The translations under genes were made by a program, and so were the position numbers. Of a stretch of DNA of 64,000 nucleotides, positions 50,701-63,750 are shown in pieces (the first letter of the stretch is position 1; every line of letters starts with the position of its first letter). Below the pieces are notes generated by a model. The model was not told the origin of the DNA. It ran no database searches and saw only the letters and a list, made by a program, of their open reading frames with translations. The stretch comes from Chondrosia reniformis (taxonomy: Eukaryota; Porifera; Demospongiae; Chondrillida; Chondrillidae), in NCBI GenBank assembly GCA_947172415.1, contig OX359189.1, forward strand, positions 4,354,501 through 4,418,500, read 5' to 3'.

Positions 50701-53700
50701 GCATATGCAACTAGTACATACAATTACCCACAACTGTTACTTGCATGTAATACATATAATTACTACACACAACTAGTACGTACAACTAGTATATACCACA
50801 TAAAACTAGTCCTTCCCTTGTACCTAGTATAACTACTATTAGAACCTACAACTAGAACATGCATCTAGTACATAAATCTACTACATACAACTACTACATA
50901 CAACTTATACATACAACTAGTGCATGTAACTAGTACGCAGGTAGTACAAACAACTAGTGCATACAACTAGTACATACAACTGGTTCATATCTAGTACATA
51001 CAACTTGTACCTACAATTAGTACATACAACTACCACATAAAACTGGTTCCTAAACCTAGTACCTACAACTAGTAAATATAACTAGTACTAGTTCATACAA
51101 CTAGTAAATGCAATTAGTATATACAGCAAGTACATACAGCTAGTACATAAACTGGTACATACACATATAACTAGTACATATATCTAGTTCATACAAATAT
51201 AACGAATACATATAAGCCATACATACAACTAGTACATACAACTAGTTCATGTAAATAGTATATTCAACTAGTTCATACAACAATTGCACACAACTAGTAC
51301 ATACAACTAGTACATACAACTAGTATCTAGTACAAACAACTAGTGCCTACCTAGGTCCTAGTATAACTAGAATTAGAACCTATATTTAGAACATACAACT
51401 CGTACACACAACTAGAATATACAACGAGTAAATATAACTAGTAATAGTACGTACAACTAGTACATGCAATTAGTACATGCAACCAACTTTACAGCTACTA
51501 CATACAAGTAGTACATATACCTGGTACATACACATATAAATAGTACATATAAATAGTACGTACAACTAGTGCAAATAACTAATACATACAACTAGTACAA
51601 ATATCTAATACATACGAATATAACGAGTACATATAGGTAGTACATACAACAATTACACACTAGTCCATATAACTAGTACATAAAACTTGTGTCTAGTACA
51701 TACAACTAGTACCTACCTAGTACCTAATATAACTAGTATTAGAATCTACAAATAGAACATGCAACTAGTACATACTACTGCCACATACAACTAATACATA
51801 CATCTAGTACATATAAATAGTACATGCATCTAGTACATACAACTAGTATATATAGCTACTACATATGAATAGTACTTATACACATAACTAGTACATAACA
51901 ATTGTACATACAACAAGTACAAAAAATTAGTTCCTTCCTAATACCTAGTATAACGTTTACTGGAACCTACAACTAATTCAAACGACAAGTACATACAACT
52001 AGTACATACAATTAGTCACTTATACATACAACTAGTACATAAAATTAGTCATTAGTACATACAACTAGTACAAATAACTGGTACATATAACTGGCACATA
52101 TAACTAGTACATATAATTAGTACATACAACTAGTTCTTAAAACTTGTATATACAACTAGTACATGCAACTAGTATCTAGTACATACAACTACAACCTATC
52201 TAGTACCTAGTATAACTAGTACATGAACCAACAACTAGTACATACACATAGTACATACAACTAGTACATACTACTAGTGTGTACAACTAGAAAATAATAT
52301 ATACTACTAGTTCATAGAACGAGTACATAATACTAGAACATACAACTTGTATATGCAACTAGTACATAGCTAATATTTATGACTAGTAGATACATACAAC
52401 TAGTACGTACAACGGGTATATAACTATTACATACAATTAGTACATTCCACTAGTACAAACAATTCGAACAAACAACTACTACATACAACTTCTACATACA
52501 ACTAGTATCTACAACTAGTAAATATAACTAGGACTAGTACATAAAACTCGTGCATACAACTAGCACATGCTACTAGTACATACAACTGGAACATACCAAA
52601 ACTAGAACATGCAATTAGTACTTGCAACTAGTACATTCAACTAGTACATACAACTAGACCAAACGACTAGGTCAAATAACTATTACATATACCTACTACA
52701 TATACCCAGTAAATACACATATACCTTGTAATTATATATAGTACATACAACTAGTACTTACAGTTAGTGCATACAACTAGCACATACAACTATAAACCAG
52801 TACATACAACTAGTTCATAGAACGAGAACATAATACTAGAATGTACAACTTGTATACACAAGTAGTACATAGCTACTACATACAAGTAAAAGCAACTAGG
52901 ACATACAACTAGTACATTCACCTACTACATATAACTAGTACATACACATATATCCAATTATTATAAATAGTGCGTGCAACATACACCTAGTACACACAAC
53001 TAGTACATATAACTAGTATATATAGCTACTACATATGAATAGTACTTATACACATAACTAGTACATAACAATAGTACATACAACTAGTACATACAATTAG
53101 TCACTTGTACATACAACTAGTACATACAATTAGTCACTAGTACATACAACTAGTATATATAACTGGTAAATATAACTGGCATATATAACTAGTACATATA
53201 ATTAGTACATACAACTAGTTGATAAAACTAGTATATACAACTAGTACATGCAACTTATCTCGTACATACAACTACAACCTATCTAGTACCTAGTGTAACT
53301 AGTACATGAACCAACAACTAGTACATACATATAGTACATACAACTAGTACATACTACTAGAACATACAACTAGAAACTAGTATATACAAGTAGCTCATAG
53401 AACGAGTACATAATACTAGAAGGTACAACTTGTATATACAAGTAGTACATAGCTACTACATACAAGTAAAAGCAACTAGGACATATAACTAGTCCATCCA
53501 CCTACCACATATAACTAGTACATACACATATATCCAATTATTATAAATAGTACGTGCAACTAGTACATACACCTAGTTCATAAACCTAGTACATACAACT
53601 TGTGCATACAACAAGTACCTTCCTAGTACCAAATATAACTAGTACAAGAACCTACAACTAGTACATTCATCTAGTACATACAACTAATTTAAAACATACA

Positions 53701-53917
53701 ACTAGTATATACATACAACTAGTACATATAACTAGTACACACACAGACTACATATAACTAATATATAAAAATATAACTAGTACATATAAATAGTACAAAC
53801 ACCTACTATATAAAACTAATACATAAAAATAAAACTAGAACATATAAATAGTACAAACACCTACTACATAAAACTAATACATAAAAATTTAACTAGTATA
53901 TATTAATAACACAAAGA
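44757..53917. repeat. 13-bp satellite, block R, fourth segment
   Basis: ACTAGTACATACA array, subfamily R, 9.2 kb. It contains duplicated copies of 27.2-30 kb and 37.1-38.4 kb segments, including the LINE-free counterpart of the LINE 2 site at 48243-48257. No other element or gene is recognisable. Confidence 0.93.
47290..49280. repeat. Segmental duplication of the LINE 2 flanks without the LINE
   Basis: 47290-48257 matches 37140-38377 (shared odd words include 'gtgccaacttagtaaatagatt' type runs and 'cagacgacttgtacat'), with one local deletion near 48185. 48258-49280 matches 43075-44009. The two halves are contiguous here at ACAGTTAGTTCTTAC (48243-48257), giving the empty site. Confidence 0.85.
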
Positions 53918-54578
53918 GGGGGACCCTTTATTAGAGCCCCTCTCTATTGTTTTCATAACGCCATTTATGTGTGGCTTCATGTTACGGATATATATATAAT
54001 ACGAGTTCATACGCAACTATTATAACAAATTTTATACGTCGATAGATGTATAATACGAGTTCATACGCAACTATTGTAACACTTAATTTATACGTCAATA
54101 CATCGTTTGGCAAATGGTGGCGTTCAGGAAGCTTTAGTTAACGAAGCTTTTGTGTCGTTATTTATAATTTTTAGGACACTTAAGCGTCCTCAATCGTTAG
54201 GATTAAGAGTAATATGTCAAAGTCCTACAATGCGGCCAAGTAGTTCGAGTAAATTCAGGGGGCGGGAGCCCCACGAGTTTTTAAACTCGAACCACTTGTC
54301 ATCCTAGGAACAGTCTTCGGTTCAGATTCATAGCCTACATGTTTGAAATCGGCAGCCATTTAAACTCAGAGATAAGTCGTAGAGCTTCAGGGACACTTTT
54401 ATCGAGTTCGGCGGCCATTTTTAACCTGGAAACGGTCTTCGGTAGGGCTTCATAGCCCATATTTGCGAAATCAGCCACCATTTTTAACTCGGAGATAGTT
54501 TGTATAGCTTCGTGGATTTTTTAATCGAGTTCTGCAGCCATTTTTATCCTAGGAACTGTCTTTGGTACGCTATTTCAT
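53918..54578. mobile_element. Hairpin-ended unclassified repeat in a 122-bp minisatellite, copy B
   Basis: Same organisation as copy A: GGGGACCCTTT..., inner insertion starting GCCCCTCTCTATTGTTTTCA, the best preserved nested terminal hairpin (outer arms AAGTAGTTCGAGT / ACTCGAACCACTT, inner GGGGGC...GCCCC, about 54237-54298), then minisatellite units starting 54303, 54425 and 54548 (122-123 bp apart). A 66-residue ORF (54107-54307) is not preserved in copy C and is not called. Confidence 0.6.
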
Positions 54579-57392
54579 ACAATTTGTACTTACAATTAGT
54601 ACCTATGACAAGAACGTTCACATATAACTGGTACATATAAATAGTACATACAGCAAGTACATCAAACTAGATCTCCAACTATTACAACTACTGAATATAT
54701 CTAGTACTAGTACTAGTACATACAAGTAGTTCATAAAACTAGTACCTACAACTAGTAAATATTACTAGTACTAGTACATATTAGAACTAGCACATGCAAC
54801 TAGTACATAACTAATACATACAGTTAATACATACAACTAGTACAAACAACTAGTACATACCACTAGTTAATACAACTAATACATACAACTAGTATATAAC
54901 CAGTACATACAACTAGTACATAAAATTAGTTCATACAATTAGAACATACAACTATTACATACAACTAGTACATACAACTAATACCTACAAATAGTAAATA
55001 TAACCAGTGCTAGTACGTACAACTAGTACATACAACTAGTACACACATTAGTATATAACTAGTACATACAACTAGTACATAAAACTAGTTCATACAATTA
55101 CAACATACAACTACTACATACACTAGGACATACAACTAATACCTACAAGTAGTAAATATAACTGGTACTACTACATACAACTAGTTCATACAACTATAAC
55201 ATTCAACTAGTACAGAAAACGTGTACGTACAACTATTATATACAATTAGAACATGAAACTATTACATTCGACTAGTATATATAAGTAGTACCTACGAATA
55301 TTTAATATAACTAGTACTTGTACACACAACTAATACATACTTAGTATCTAGTATTACTACTACTAGAACTTACAACTAGTACACATAAATAGTACATACA
55401 CTTAGTACGTACAACTAGTACTTACAACTAGTGCCTACAGTTAGTAAATATTATCAGCACTAGCACATACCACTAGTTAATACTACTAGTACCTACCACT
55501 AGTTAATACTACTAGTACATACAACTAGTACATACAGTTAGTACATGCAACTATTACATTCAACTAGTACATATAAGTAGTACCTTCAAATATTTAATAT
55601 AACTAGAACTTGTACATTCAACTAATGCCTACTAAATATCTGGTATTTCTAGTACTAGAACCTACAACTAGTACAAATAACTAGTTCATACACTTAGTAC
55701 ATACAACTAGTACATACTAATAGTACATACAACTAGTACATACAAGTAGTGCATTCAATTAGGACATACAAGTTGTAAATACAACTAGGACATACAGTTA
55801 GTATATACTACAAGTACATACACCTAGTATATAACTAGTCCATACAGGTGTTACATACAACTAGTTCATACAATTAGAACATACAACTACTACATACAAC
55901 AAGTACATGCAACTATTACCTACAACTAGTAAACATAACTTCTACTAGTACATACAACTATATAGTACTTACATCTTATATTTACAACTAGTAAATATTA
56001 CCAGTAATAGTAAATACAACTAGTTAATACAACTACTACATACAACTAGTACATACAACTAGTACATACAATTAGTACATAAAACTATAACATTCAACAA
56101 GTCCATACAACTAGTACCTACAACTAGTAAATATAACTAGTGCTAGTACATACAACTAGCACCTACCTAGTCCCTAGTTTAACTAGTACTAGAATCTACA
56201 AATAGTACATATACTAGTATATACAAATAGTACATACAACTAGACCATATAAATAGTACATACCATAGTTTATATATCTAGTACATACCACTAGTTCATA
56301 CAACTACCACATACAACTAGTACCTATGACTTTAACATACACATTTCCTAGTACATATATATAGTCCATACAACTAGTACATTAAACTAGAACTCTTACT
56401 ATGACGTATAATTATTTCACACAATTAGTACATACATCTAGTACATACAACTAGTCCATAGAATTAGTGCTACCACTAGTACATACAACTAGTACATACA
56501 ACCAGTACAAACAACTAGTAAATATAAATTTTAAATATAACTTGTACTAGAACATATTACTAGTTGATACAACTAGCACATACAACTAGTACATACAACT
56601 GGTATACAACTAGTACATACAACTAGTATATGCAATTAGTACTTACAACAAGCACCTAATTAGTACCTAATTTTACTAGTACTAGAACTTACAACCAGTA
56701 CCTATAAAGAGTACCCAACTAGTACATAGAACAGATACATACACATATAACTGGTACCTATAAATAGTACATACACCTAGTACATACAATTAGTACATGC
56801 AAAGAGTGCATTCAACTAGTACATACAACTAGTACACAGAACTAGTACTTAAAACTAGTTCATATAACAAGTACATAACTAGTACATACAATTAGTACAT
56901 AGAACTAGTTCAAACAATTAGAACATACAGCTACTACATAAAACTAATACCTATAATTAGTAAATATAGCTTGCACTAGTACATACAACTAGTGCATAAA
57001 ACTAGTACCTACAACTAGTAAATTTTACCAGTACTAGTAAATGCAAATAGTTATTAGAACTATTACATGCATCTAGTACATAGCTAATAAATACAGTTAA
57101 TACATACCACTAGTACACACAACTAGTACATACAACTAGTATATACAACTAATACATACAACTAGTATATAACAAGTACATACAACTAGTACATAAAACT
57201 AGTTCTAATACTTAGAACATACAACTACTACATTCAACTAGTACATACAACTAATACTTACAAGTAGTAAATATAACTAATACTAGTACATACAACTAGT
57301 TCATACAACTATTACATTCAACTATTACATACAACTAATACCTACAACTAGTAAATATAACCAGGGCTAGTATATACAACTAGTACATAAAA
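54579..57392. repeat. 13-bp satellite, block R, fifth segment
   Basis: ACTAGTACATACA array. It contains the LINE-free counterpart of the LINE 3 site at 55971-55985. The start parallels 33181 onward and 58761 onward. Confidence 0.92.
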
Positions 57393-57516
57393 CTTTCGAA
57401 TTTTAGAGCGTCTAGAGACGCAGTTTTTTCCAATTCTTCTGTCTGCCAAACGTTTTGACCCTGGGGGTCTTCTTCAGTGACTGGTGTTGGTCTTCAAGGT
57501 GTCTTCATTTATAGGC

Positions 57517-57717
57517 AAGAGAACTGGTACAGAAGAAGAATTAAGGAAGCCCTGAAGATCCAACAATGTCAGGGAAGAATGAACTTAGATCAAGAATTTG
57601 TATTAAGAAGTGGTTGGAAACTCTTTTTTATGAATACTCCCTTCAACTCTCCTTCCTCCAGAAATGATGTAACCGATGACATCACTGATGAGGTAATCGA
57701 AAATGGCGGGAAAAGAT
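57517..57717 (+). pseudogene. PLE GIY-YIG endonuclease, C-terminal fragment
   Basis: The frame reads ENWYRRRIKEALKIQQCQGR then MNLDQ, matching the usual end of Penelope-type endonucleases (R-R-x-[KR]-E-A-x-x-I, then M/L-N-x-D-x-G). Only about 30 residues are recognisable. The Gly of the final N-x-D-x-G is replaced and the GIY and YIG motifs themselves are absent, so it is a truncated relic. Confidence 0.55.
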
Positions 57718-57750
57718 GCCTATAAATGAAGACACCTTGAAGACCAACAC

Positions 57751-57790
57751 CAGTCACTGAAGAAGACCCCCAGGGTCGAAACGTTTGGAA
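57751..57790 (+). ncRNA. Hammerhead-like core in the right PLE arm, probably incomplete
   Basis: CTGAAGA at 57757-57763, stem II GACCC/GGGTC (57765-57769 with 57773-57777), GAAA at 57778-57781. These satisfy the CUGANGA...GAAA core. I cannot find a good stem III with a UH cleavage triplet after it. The left inverted arm has AAAA in place of GAAA, which would destroy the core. Confidence 0.45.
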
Positions 57791-57894
57791 GACAGAAGAA
57801 TTGGAAAAAAACTGCGTCTCTAGACGCTCTACAAGTCGAAAGATGAACCTTTACAAAGATAAGTTCGACGCAGTTAGAAGAAATCCTTATTCTA

Positions 57895-58351
57895 GTACAT
57901 ACAACTAGTGCCTACAGTTAGTAAATGTTACCAGAACTATTACATACCACTAGTTAATACTACTAGTACACACAACTAGTACATACAGCTAGTACATAAC
58001 TAGTACATACAACTGGTACATACAATTATTTTATATAATTAGTACATGCAACTATTACATTCAACTAGTTCATATAACTAGTACATAACTAGTACATACA
58101 ATTAGTACATAGAACTAGTTCAAACAAAAACTAGTACACACAACTAGTATATATAACTAGTACATACATATAGTTCATTCAATTATATAGAGCATTCAAT
58201 TACTACATGCAATTAGTACATTCAACTAGTACCTACTAGTTATTAAAACTCGTGTTACTACATACAACTAGTACATATAACTAGTACACACACCTACTAC
58301 ATATAACTAATACATAAAAATATAACTAGTATATATAAATAATACAAACAA
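57895..58351. repeat. 13-bp satellite, block R, sixth segment
   Basis: Short stretch of ACTAGTACATACA units between the PLE fragment and hairpin element copy C. Confidence 0.9.
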
Positions 58352-58760
58352 GGGGACCCTTTAATAGAGCCCCCTCTATTGTTTTCATAACGCCATTTAT
58401 GTATGGCTTCATGTTACGGATATATATATAATACGAGTTCATACGCAACTATTGTAACACTTACTTTATATGTCAATACATCGTTTTTGCAAATGGCAGT
58501 GTTCAGGAAGCTTTAGTTAACAAGGCTTTTCTGTCGCTATTTAGGACACTTAAGCGTCCTCAATCGTTAGGATATGTCAAAGCCCAACGATGCAGCCAAG
58601 TAGTTCGAGTAAATTTGGGGGGCGCCACTACTTGTTATCCTAGGAACAGTCTTCGGTACAGATTCATAGCCTATCCATTTTAACTCGGAGATAGGTTGTA
58701 TAGCTTCGGGGACAATTTAATAGAGTTCTGCAGCCATTTTTATCCTAGGAACGCTATTTC
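58352..58760. mobile_element. Hairpin-ended unclassified repeat, copy C (internally deleted)
   Basis: Same start (AGGGGACCCTTTAATAGAGCC, TATTGTTTTCA) and same right flank as copies A and B. It has lost one ATACGAGTTCATACGCAACT repeat, most of the distal hairpin arm and a minisatellite unit. No coding capacity. Confidence 0.6.
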
Positions 58761-59391
58761 ATACAATTTGTACTTACAATTAGTACCTATGACTAGAACA
58801 TTCACATATAACTGGTACATATAAATAGTACATACAGCAAGTACATCAAACTAGACCTCCAACTATTACAACTACTGAATATATCTAGTACTAGTACTAG
58901 TACATACAAGTAGTTCATAAAACTAGTACCTACAACTAGTAAATATTACTAGTACTAGTACATATAAGAACAAGCACATGCAACTAGTACATAACTAATA
59001 CATACAGTTAATACATTCAACTAGTACACAACTAGTACATACCACTAGTTTATACAACTAATACATACAACTAGTATATAACCAGTACATACAACTAGTA
59101 CATAAAATTAGTTCATACAATTAGAACATACAACTAGTACACACAACTAGTACATACAACTAATACCTACAAATAGTGAAATAAAACCAGTGCTAGTACG
59201 TACAACTAGTACATACAACTAGTACATACATTAGTATATAACTAGTACATACAACTACTACATAAAACTAGTTCATACAATTACAACATACAACTACTAC
59301 ATACACTAGGACATACAACTAATACCTACAACTAGTAAATATAACTTCTACTAGTACATACAACTATATAGTACTTACAACTAGTATTTAC
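58761..59391. repeat. 13-bp satellite, block R, seventh segment
   Basis: Parallels the satellite after hairpin copies A and B. Ends in the left target duplication of LINE copy 3, ACAACTAGTATTTAC at 59377-59391. Confidence 0.92.
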
Positions 59392-59660
59392 TTTAGAAAC
59401 AAAAGCCTTAATGGAGAACCTTGTTACTTCTTGCCTTAGTTTACTAAGGCAAGGAGTATCCGGCTTGGACAACCCTCACTCAGTTATGTTTTCCTTTCTT
59501 TGGGTTTTTAGCCAGAAGCCTCGGCTTTGCCTCCTTCCGGCAGCAGCAGACAGGTGCACGTTGGGCCAAAGTTGACCGTCATAATAGGAGGGAGGACCTC
59601 CATACACCAATTCACCACTACTTTCCAGAGGTCAACAGGCAAGGACTGGGACAGGACTAC

Positions 59661-62600
59661 TTATCGTCCAGGCCCCAATCCCTCAACAGATAGATGTCGC
59701 CTCAATATCCTCACAGCCGAGCAGAGAACAGTTCTCTGCATCGCTCTCATCACTTCTACTGCACTTTTTGACAGCTTTGGAATTCCACTTAGGTCTTCCA
59801 AGAGCGTGTCCACTGTCCCCAAAGCACCAATTATCATCGGGACTACCTTAATTCGGTAGCCCCTAAATTGTTTCCTCATATCAGCCGGCAGCTTCTGGTA
59901 CTTTTGGAACTTCTCTTGCCATCTTCCATTAATATTACTGTCAGTAGGAACTGACATCTCAATAATGAAGATGGACTTACATAGCCGATCCTCAACCACT
60001 AAGTCTGGCCTTCTTTCTGTCATTTCATCATCTGTAGGGATACTAGGATCCCGCAAGATTTTGACAGCCCTATTCTCATAGACTGGTTTTGCTTCTAGTT
60101 TGTACCAGGGCTCTTCCTGCTTGAATCCATATTCTTTCAACAGTCTCCACAACACTATCAGTATTGCCCGGTCATGTCTCTCTTTGTAGAGAGAAAATCC
60201 CTCGGGCTCACACATGTTTAGTGTGTGTTTGACCGTTTCCATAGCCTTGCCACATTCTCTGCACATTAGGAGGCTAGAATTCCTCAGAATCCTATTTTGG
60301 TACCACCTAGTGTGCAGCACATCATCTTGGGCTGCGAGAATCAGAGCCTCAGTTTGAGGTCTGAGTCTCCCCTCAGAAAGCCACACATAAGACTCCCTAT
60401 TTGTGACTTGTCTGTGGTATGAGCCCTGGTGAGACTTTTCGGCTAGGTTACTTTTTAACCTTTCAGTCTGAGCCTCCCGGAGCTCACGTGCCACTCTCCT
60501 CCATTCTCTTACACTATTTTGTGAGGGATCTGTCTTCAGCAACATTTCCGGTTCTAGTTCTATTCCGTGGCTTCTCAGTATCAATCTGGCTTCTTTCAAG
60601 ACAGTCCTCCTCTGCTTTGAGCACTCCAGCCACTTTTGGTGTTTAACCACAACAGCTATGAGTGGATCATTGGCAGTATGGAGGTATCTTGCCTGATTCA
60701 CAACAGCCCTGTCGTGATCCAAAGGAAAACTACAGAGCCCTCTACCACCTTGAGAGCGAAGCAAATTCACTCTTTCAATGGCAGAGTTATAGTGATGACA
60801 CTGGTACTTTCTCATGATCTTTCTCACCATTCGGTCCAGTTTTGGAAGCTCACTTTGAATCCACTTCAAAACTGGGTAAGAGTATCTCAATAGAGAGGCA
60901 CACAACATGTTAGAGGCTTCTGCAGCATTCTTACCATTGAGGTGAGAGCCCCACACTTTGTGGAGTCTCCTCCTCAATTCATTAATCAAGCAAGCTTTGA
61001 CCTTGCTGTCATCTACCTCAAACAGTTGTTCTAGCCCTAGGTACTTATAGGTAGTACCTTTTTCAAGGCTCCTTATGGATTCTTCACTGCGTTCAGGGTT
61101 GTCTGGGCCAGCCAGAACTTTCCCCTTTTGCATGTGAGCTGTTCCACACTTTCTCACTCCAAACCTCATTCCAATGGCATTTGAGGTTTTCTCCACACAT
61201 TCCATGGCTTCCCTGAGTTTATCAGGCCCTCCAGCATATATCTTAAGGTCATCCATGTACAACAAGTGTGACATGGTGTTCCTTTCCCCATCATGCCAGA
61301 GGGTATATCCCTTGGTTCTGTTAACAACTTGGGATATGGGAGCTATGGCCAGACAAAAGAGGAGTGGCGATAAGGAGTCTCCTAGGAAGAGTCCCCTGTT
61401 ATATTTAACAGGGGTGCTCCTAACCACCTTCCCTGCAGTCCTCAACTCAAGCACAGTGGCCCAGTGTTTGGAGAAGAGCTCTATAGACCTCCGGATCCAA
61501 CCTGGGCACTTGATGGTTTTTAGCACCTTCATCACCCACTTGTGAGGGACTCTGTCATATGCCTTCTCATAATCGATCCATGCCACACTAAGTGGCTTGC
61601 CCATAATTTTGGCATCTAGACCAATTGATTGATCCAGCAGTAGACAGTCCACACAGCCCCACCTCCCTTTCCTCATGGCCCTTTGGGCTATAGGCAAAAG
61701 ATCATTAGTGTAGGTGTAAGTGAGTAGTTCTGACGCAATGTATGCTGTGACAGCCTTGTACATTGTGTTGAGACACGCAATAAATCGGTAGTTGGCCGCA
61801 CTTTTCGGGTCACCCTTTATGGGGATGAGTAGAGTGCGACCCCTTGTAAGCCAGTCTGGGACTGACAGATCTCCGCTCACCACCCTCCGTAGTACATCTG
61901 CCAAGGCAGACTGTGCAGAGGGGAGTGCTTTCCACCAAAAAGTGTGGATGCCATCCGGCCCAGGGGCAGACCAGCTTTTTGCCTTTTTCAAGGCCTTCCT
62001 CAGTTTGGTCTCATCAATGCTATCGGGACCTTCAGAGGAGGTTCTACCCACCCTCTTTTTGGTTTCCTTTAGCCATTCTTCCACCCCTGGGTCGCCTTTG
62101 TTGACCTTACCAACAGTACCTACAATCTTTGTCCAAAAGTCTCTTACTACCTCAATTGAGGGAGCTTCATTGGAGGTTGGAACATTGCCATTCATTCAGA
62201 ACTTCCTTTGGGTATTCCAAAGGTGGTTTTGTTCCTGGAATTTCCTGCGTTCAGCCGATCTTCGCTCTTGTAGGGTCCAGACCCTGAGTTTCCCCAGTGT
62301 CTGTTCCCGAGCTCTGATCAGCACCTTCAGGTTTCATGAATGAAACTCCCTCCTAAGCTTTCTTCGGAGTACTTTCTGGCGTTTGGTCATAGGATTATTA
62401 TTCTGTTGACGCACTATTTCCACATCCAACCAGGCAAGCGGTCTTCTAAACCTAAGGCCCTTGGCCTTCCTGTCACTTACGTGACCTTCCTGTCTCTTAC
62501 TTCCCTTCTGATTATCTGATTTCCTTCCCTGGTTGCATGGCTGCGATTCGTAGGTTGGTTTTTCCCTCACAGCCATAGCAACAGAGTAGACCAGGCAGTT

Positions 62601-63434
62601 CAGGTGCCAGGCCGACCTAGGACCTTCCTGCCACTCTTTCTCCACCCAATCATTGGCCTCCCGGAGCAGTGCCGTATCAACATGGTTGAACCGCACCCCC
62701 CCACAGGGTTTTCTACCAGAGAAATCTCCAGGTTTCTTTCGGAGACAGGCATCTTTTGCGTTGCCTAAAAGTTGCATCAGACGATCATTGCCACTTGGCC
62801 TGGGACTGGGATGATCATGTGTAGGAGTTTCAACAGGGACTGCAGGCAGCTCACCATTTTGTTCAGTCCCAGCCTGAACTTGGTGAAGCTCCCCCTGTCC
62901 CTGGGCTCCCACACCTTCCTCCACAGTCCCAGTTAGGGTGGCTACACCACAAGAGTCAGGTTCCACAAGGTTTAGTCTCGAGAGACCTTGACCTCTTCGG
63001 ATTCTACTAAGTCTTGTAGTTAGTGCTACCTTTGTGGTTTTATGGTCTGGCATTGCAGCATTGCAAGCCTGGTACAACCGCTCGGCATACCCCTTTTCCA
63101 TGGGCTTACTTTCTCGGTAGAGCTCCATGAGGATATTATCCCTCTGAAGGTTCCAGATCACCCCTTGGATCGTTCTTCTAGAAGCACCTTGCGGTGCATC
63201 ATTAACCAAATCTTAATCTCGGCTACCCGTTACTTGCAGTACTCCGTCTCCTACCAAGCTCCTTTTGGCTTGGAAGGCAAGGGTTCGACCGGTCTGAGGC
63301 AAATGTGGGTATTTGCTCAGCCATTCCTGCTCTAAACGCTTTTGATAGCCACCTCTTTTGGGTTCAGATCCCTCAAAGCAATCAATTAGTGCCCTAACCA
63401 TTTCCTCGGTCCAGAGGGCTGGTTGGCCCGTCAC
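59661..63434 (-). pseudogene. LINE ORF, copy 3: nearly intact RT/REL-endonuclease polyprotein with three stops
   Basis: The longest open piece, 62195-59661, is 844 residues. RT: SAPGPDGIHTFWWKAL near 75-90, first catalytic Asp 208 (AWIDYEKAYD), SLSPLLFCLA near 274-283, YMDD 313-316. The CCHC knuckle is C645, C648, H657, C662. The REL endonuclease has RPD with D731, then E746, and a Lys-rich helix (EKFQKYQKL) near 761-769. Target-primed reverse transcription with this type of endonuclease is the R2/R4/NeSL/CRE mechanism. The RT and thumb segments (GTTYKYLGLEQ, RSQGGRGL) look R4/Dong-like. Upstream parts lie in the same frame, interrupted by TAA 63213-63215, TGA 62334-62336 and TGA 62196-62198. 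The ATG of copy 2 is GTG here (63434). Otherwise intact, so recently degenerate. Confidence 0.9.
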
Positions 63435-63750
63435 GGGGACCGAAGAAGGGTTATTACATTCAGGTACATCTACCTGTGAGGCACCAGTGGAATCACCTAT
63501 TCTGGTTGACCCAGGGTTTTCTTCACCACTGGTGCACCTAGGCCACAGCCTGTCTTGAAAATTTTCATTGTCATGACGTAACGTAACCCAGTGAAGCTGC
63601 CAGACGGGGGGTTAGCCCATACTGGCAGGGAAGCTGATTTAGCCACAGGATGCCACATGAGGGGCTAAGCACCCTGCTCCGTCGGGGGGTTGAACTGGAC
63701 AATACCCATCCTCTTGTCAGCTCGGAACCACAGCCTCCAATTCCCACGAC
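63435..63750 (-). other. 5' region of LINE copy 3
   Basis: 63575-63750 matches the 5' UTR of copy 2 almost base for base. 63435-63574 is the ORF stretch upstream of the first ATG equivalent and is open in frame. No promoter motif is recognisable by eye. Confidence 0.6.

Larger units (their letters stand above)
57393..57894 (+). mobile_element. Penelope-like element fragment flanked by inverted terminal arms
   Basis: Arms 57393-57516 and 57718-57842 are about 125-bp inverted repeats with few mismatches. Each carries the hammerhead-like motif, CTGAAGA followed by a GACCC/GGGTC stem and GAAA. The 200 bp between them encode a fragment ending in the style of a PLE GIY-YIG endonuclease C-terminus. 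Beyond the right arm, 57843-57894 (GACGCAGTTAG, AATCCTTATTCT) matches the foldback at 20.07 kb. Inverted partial terminal repeats around a 5'-truncated body are a known PLE arrangement. Confidence 0.7.
59392..63750 (-). mobile_element. R4/Dong-like REL LINE, copy 3 (full length, 4359 bp)
   Basis: Both ends and the target duplication are clear: ACAACTAGTATTTAC at 59377-59391 and 63751-63765. The 5' end (minus) is GTCGTGGG at 63750 and the 3' end is GTTTCTAAA at 59392, with no poly-A. The 3' UTR (59392-59660) contains a perfect 11-bp hairpin CTTGCCTTAGT/ACTAAGGCAAG at 59430-59453, a candidate RT recognition structure. This copy is the best reference for the family: one ORF damaged only by three stops. 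Confidence 0.94.

Noticed and set aside
54107..54307. 66-residue ORF in hairpin element copy B
   Set aside because: Disrupted in copies A and C and has no recognisable domain.
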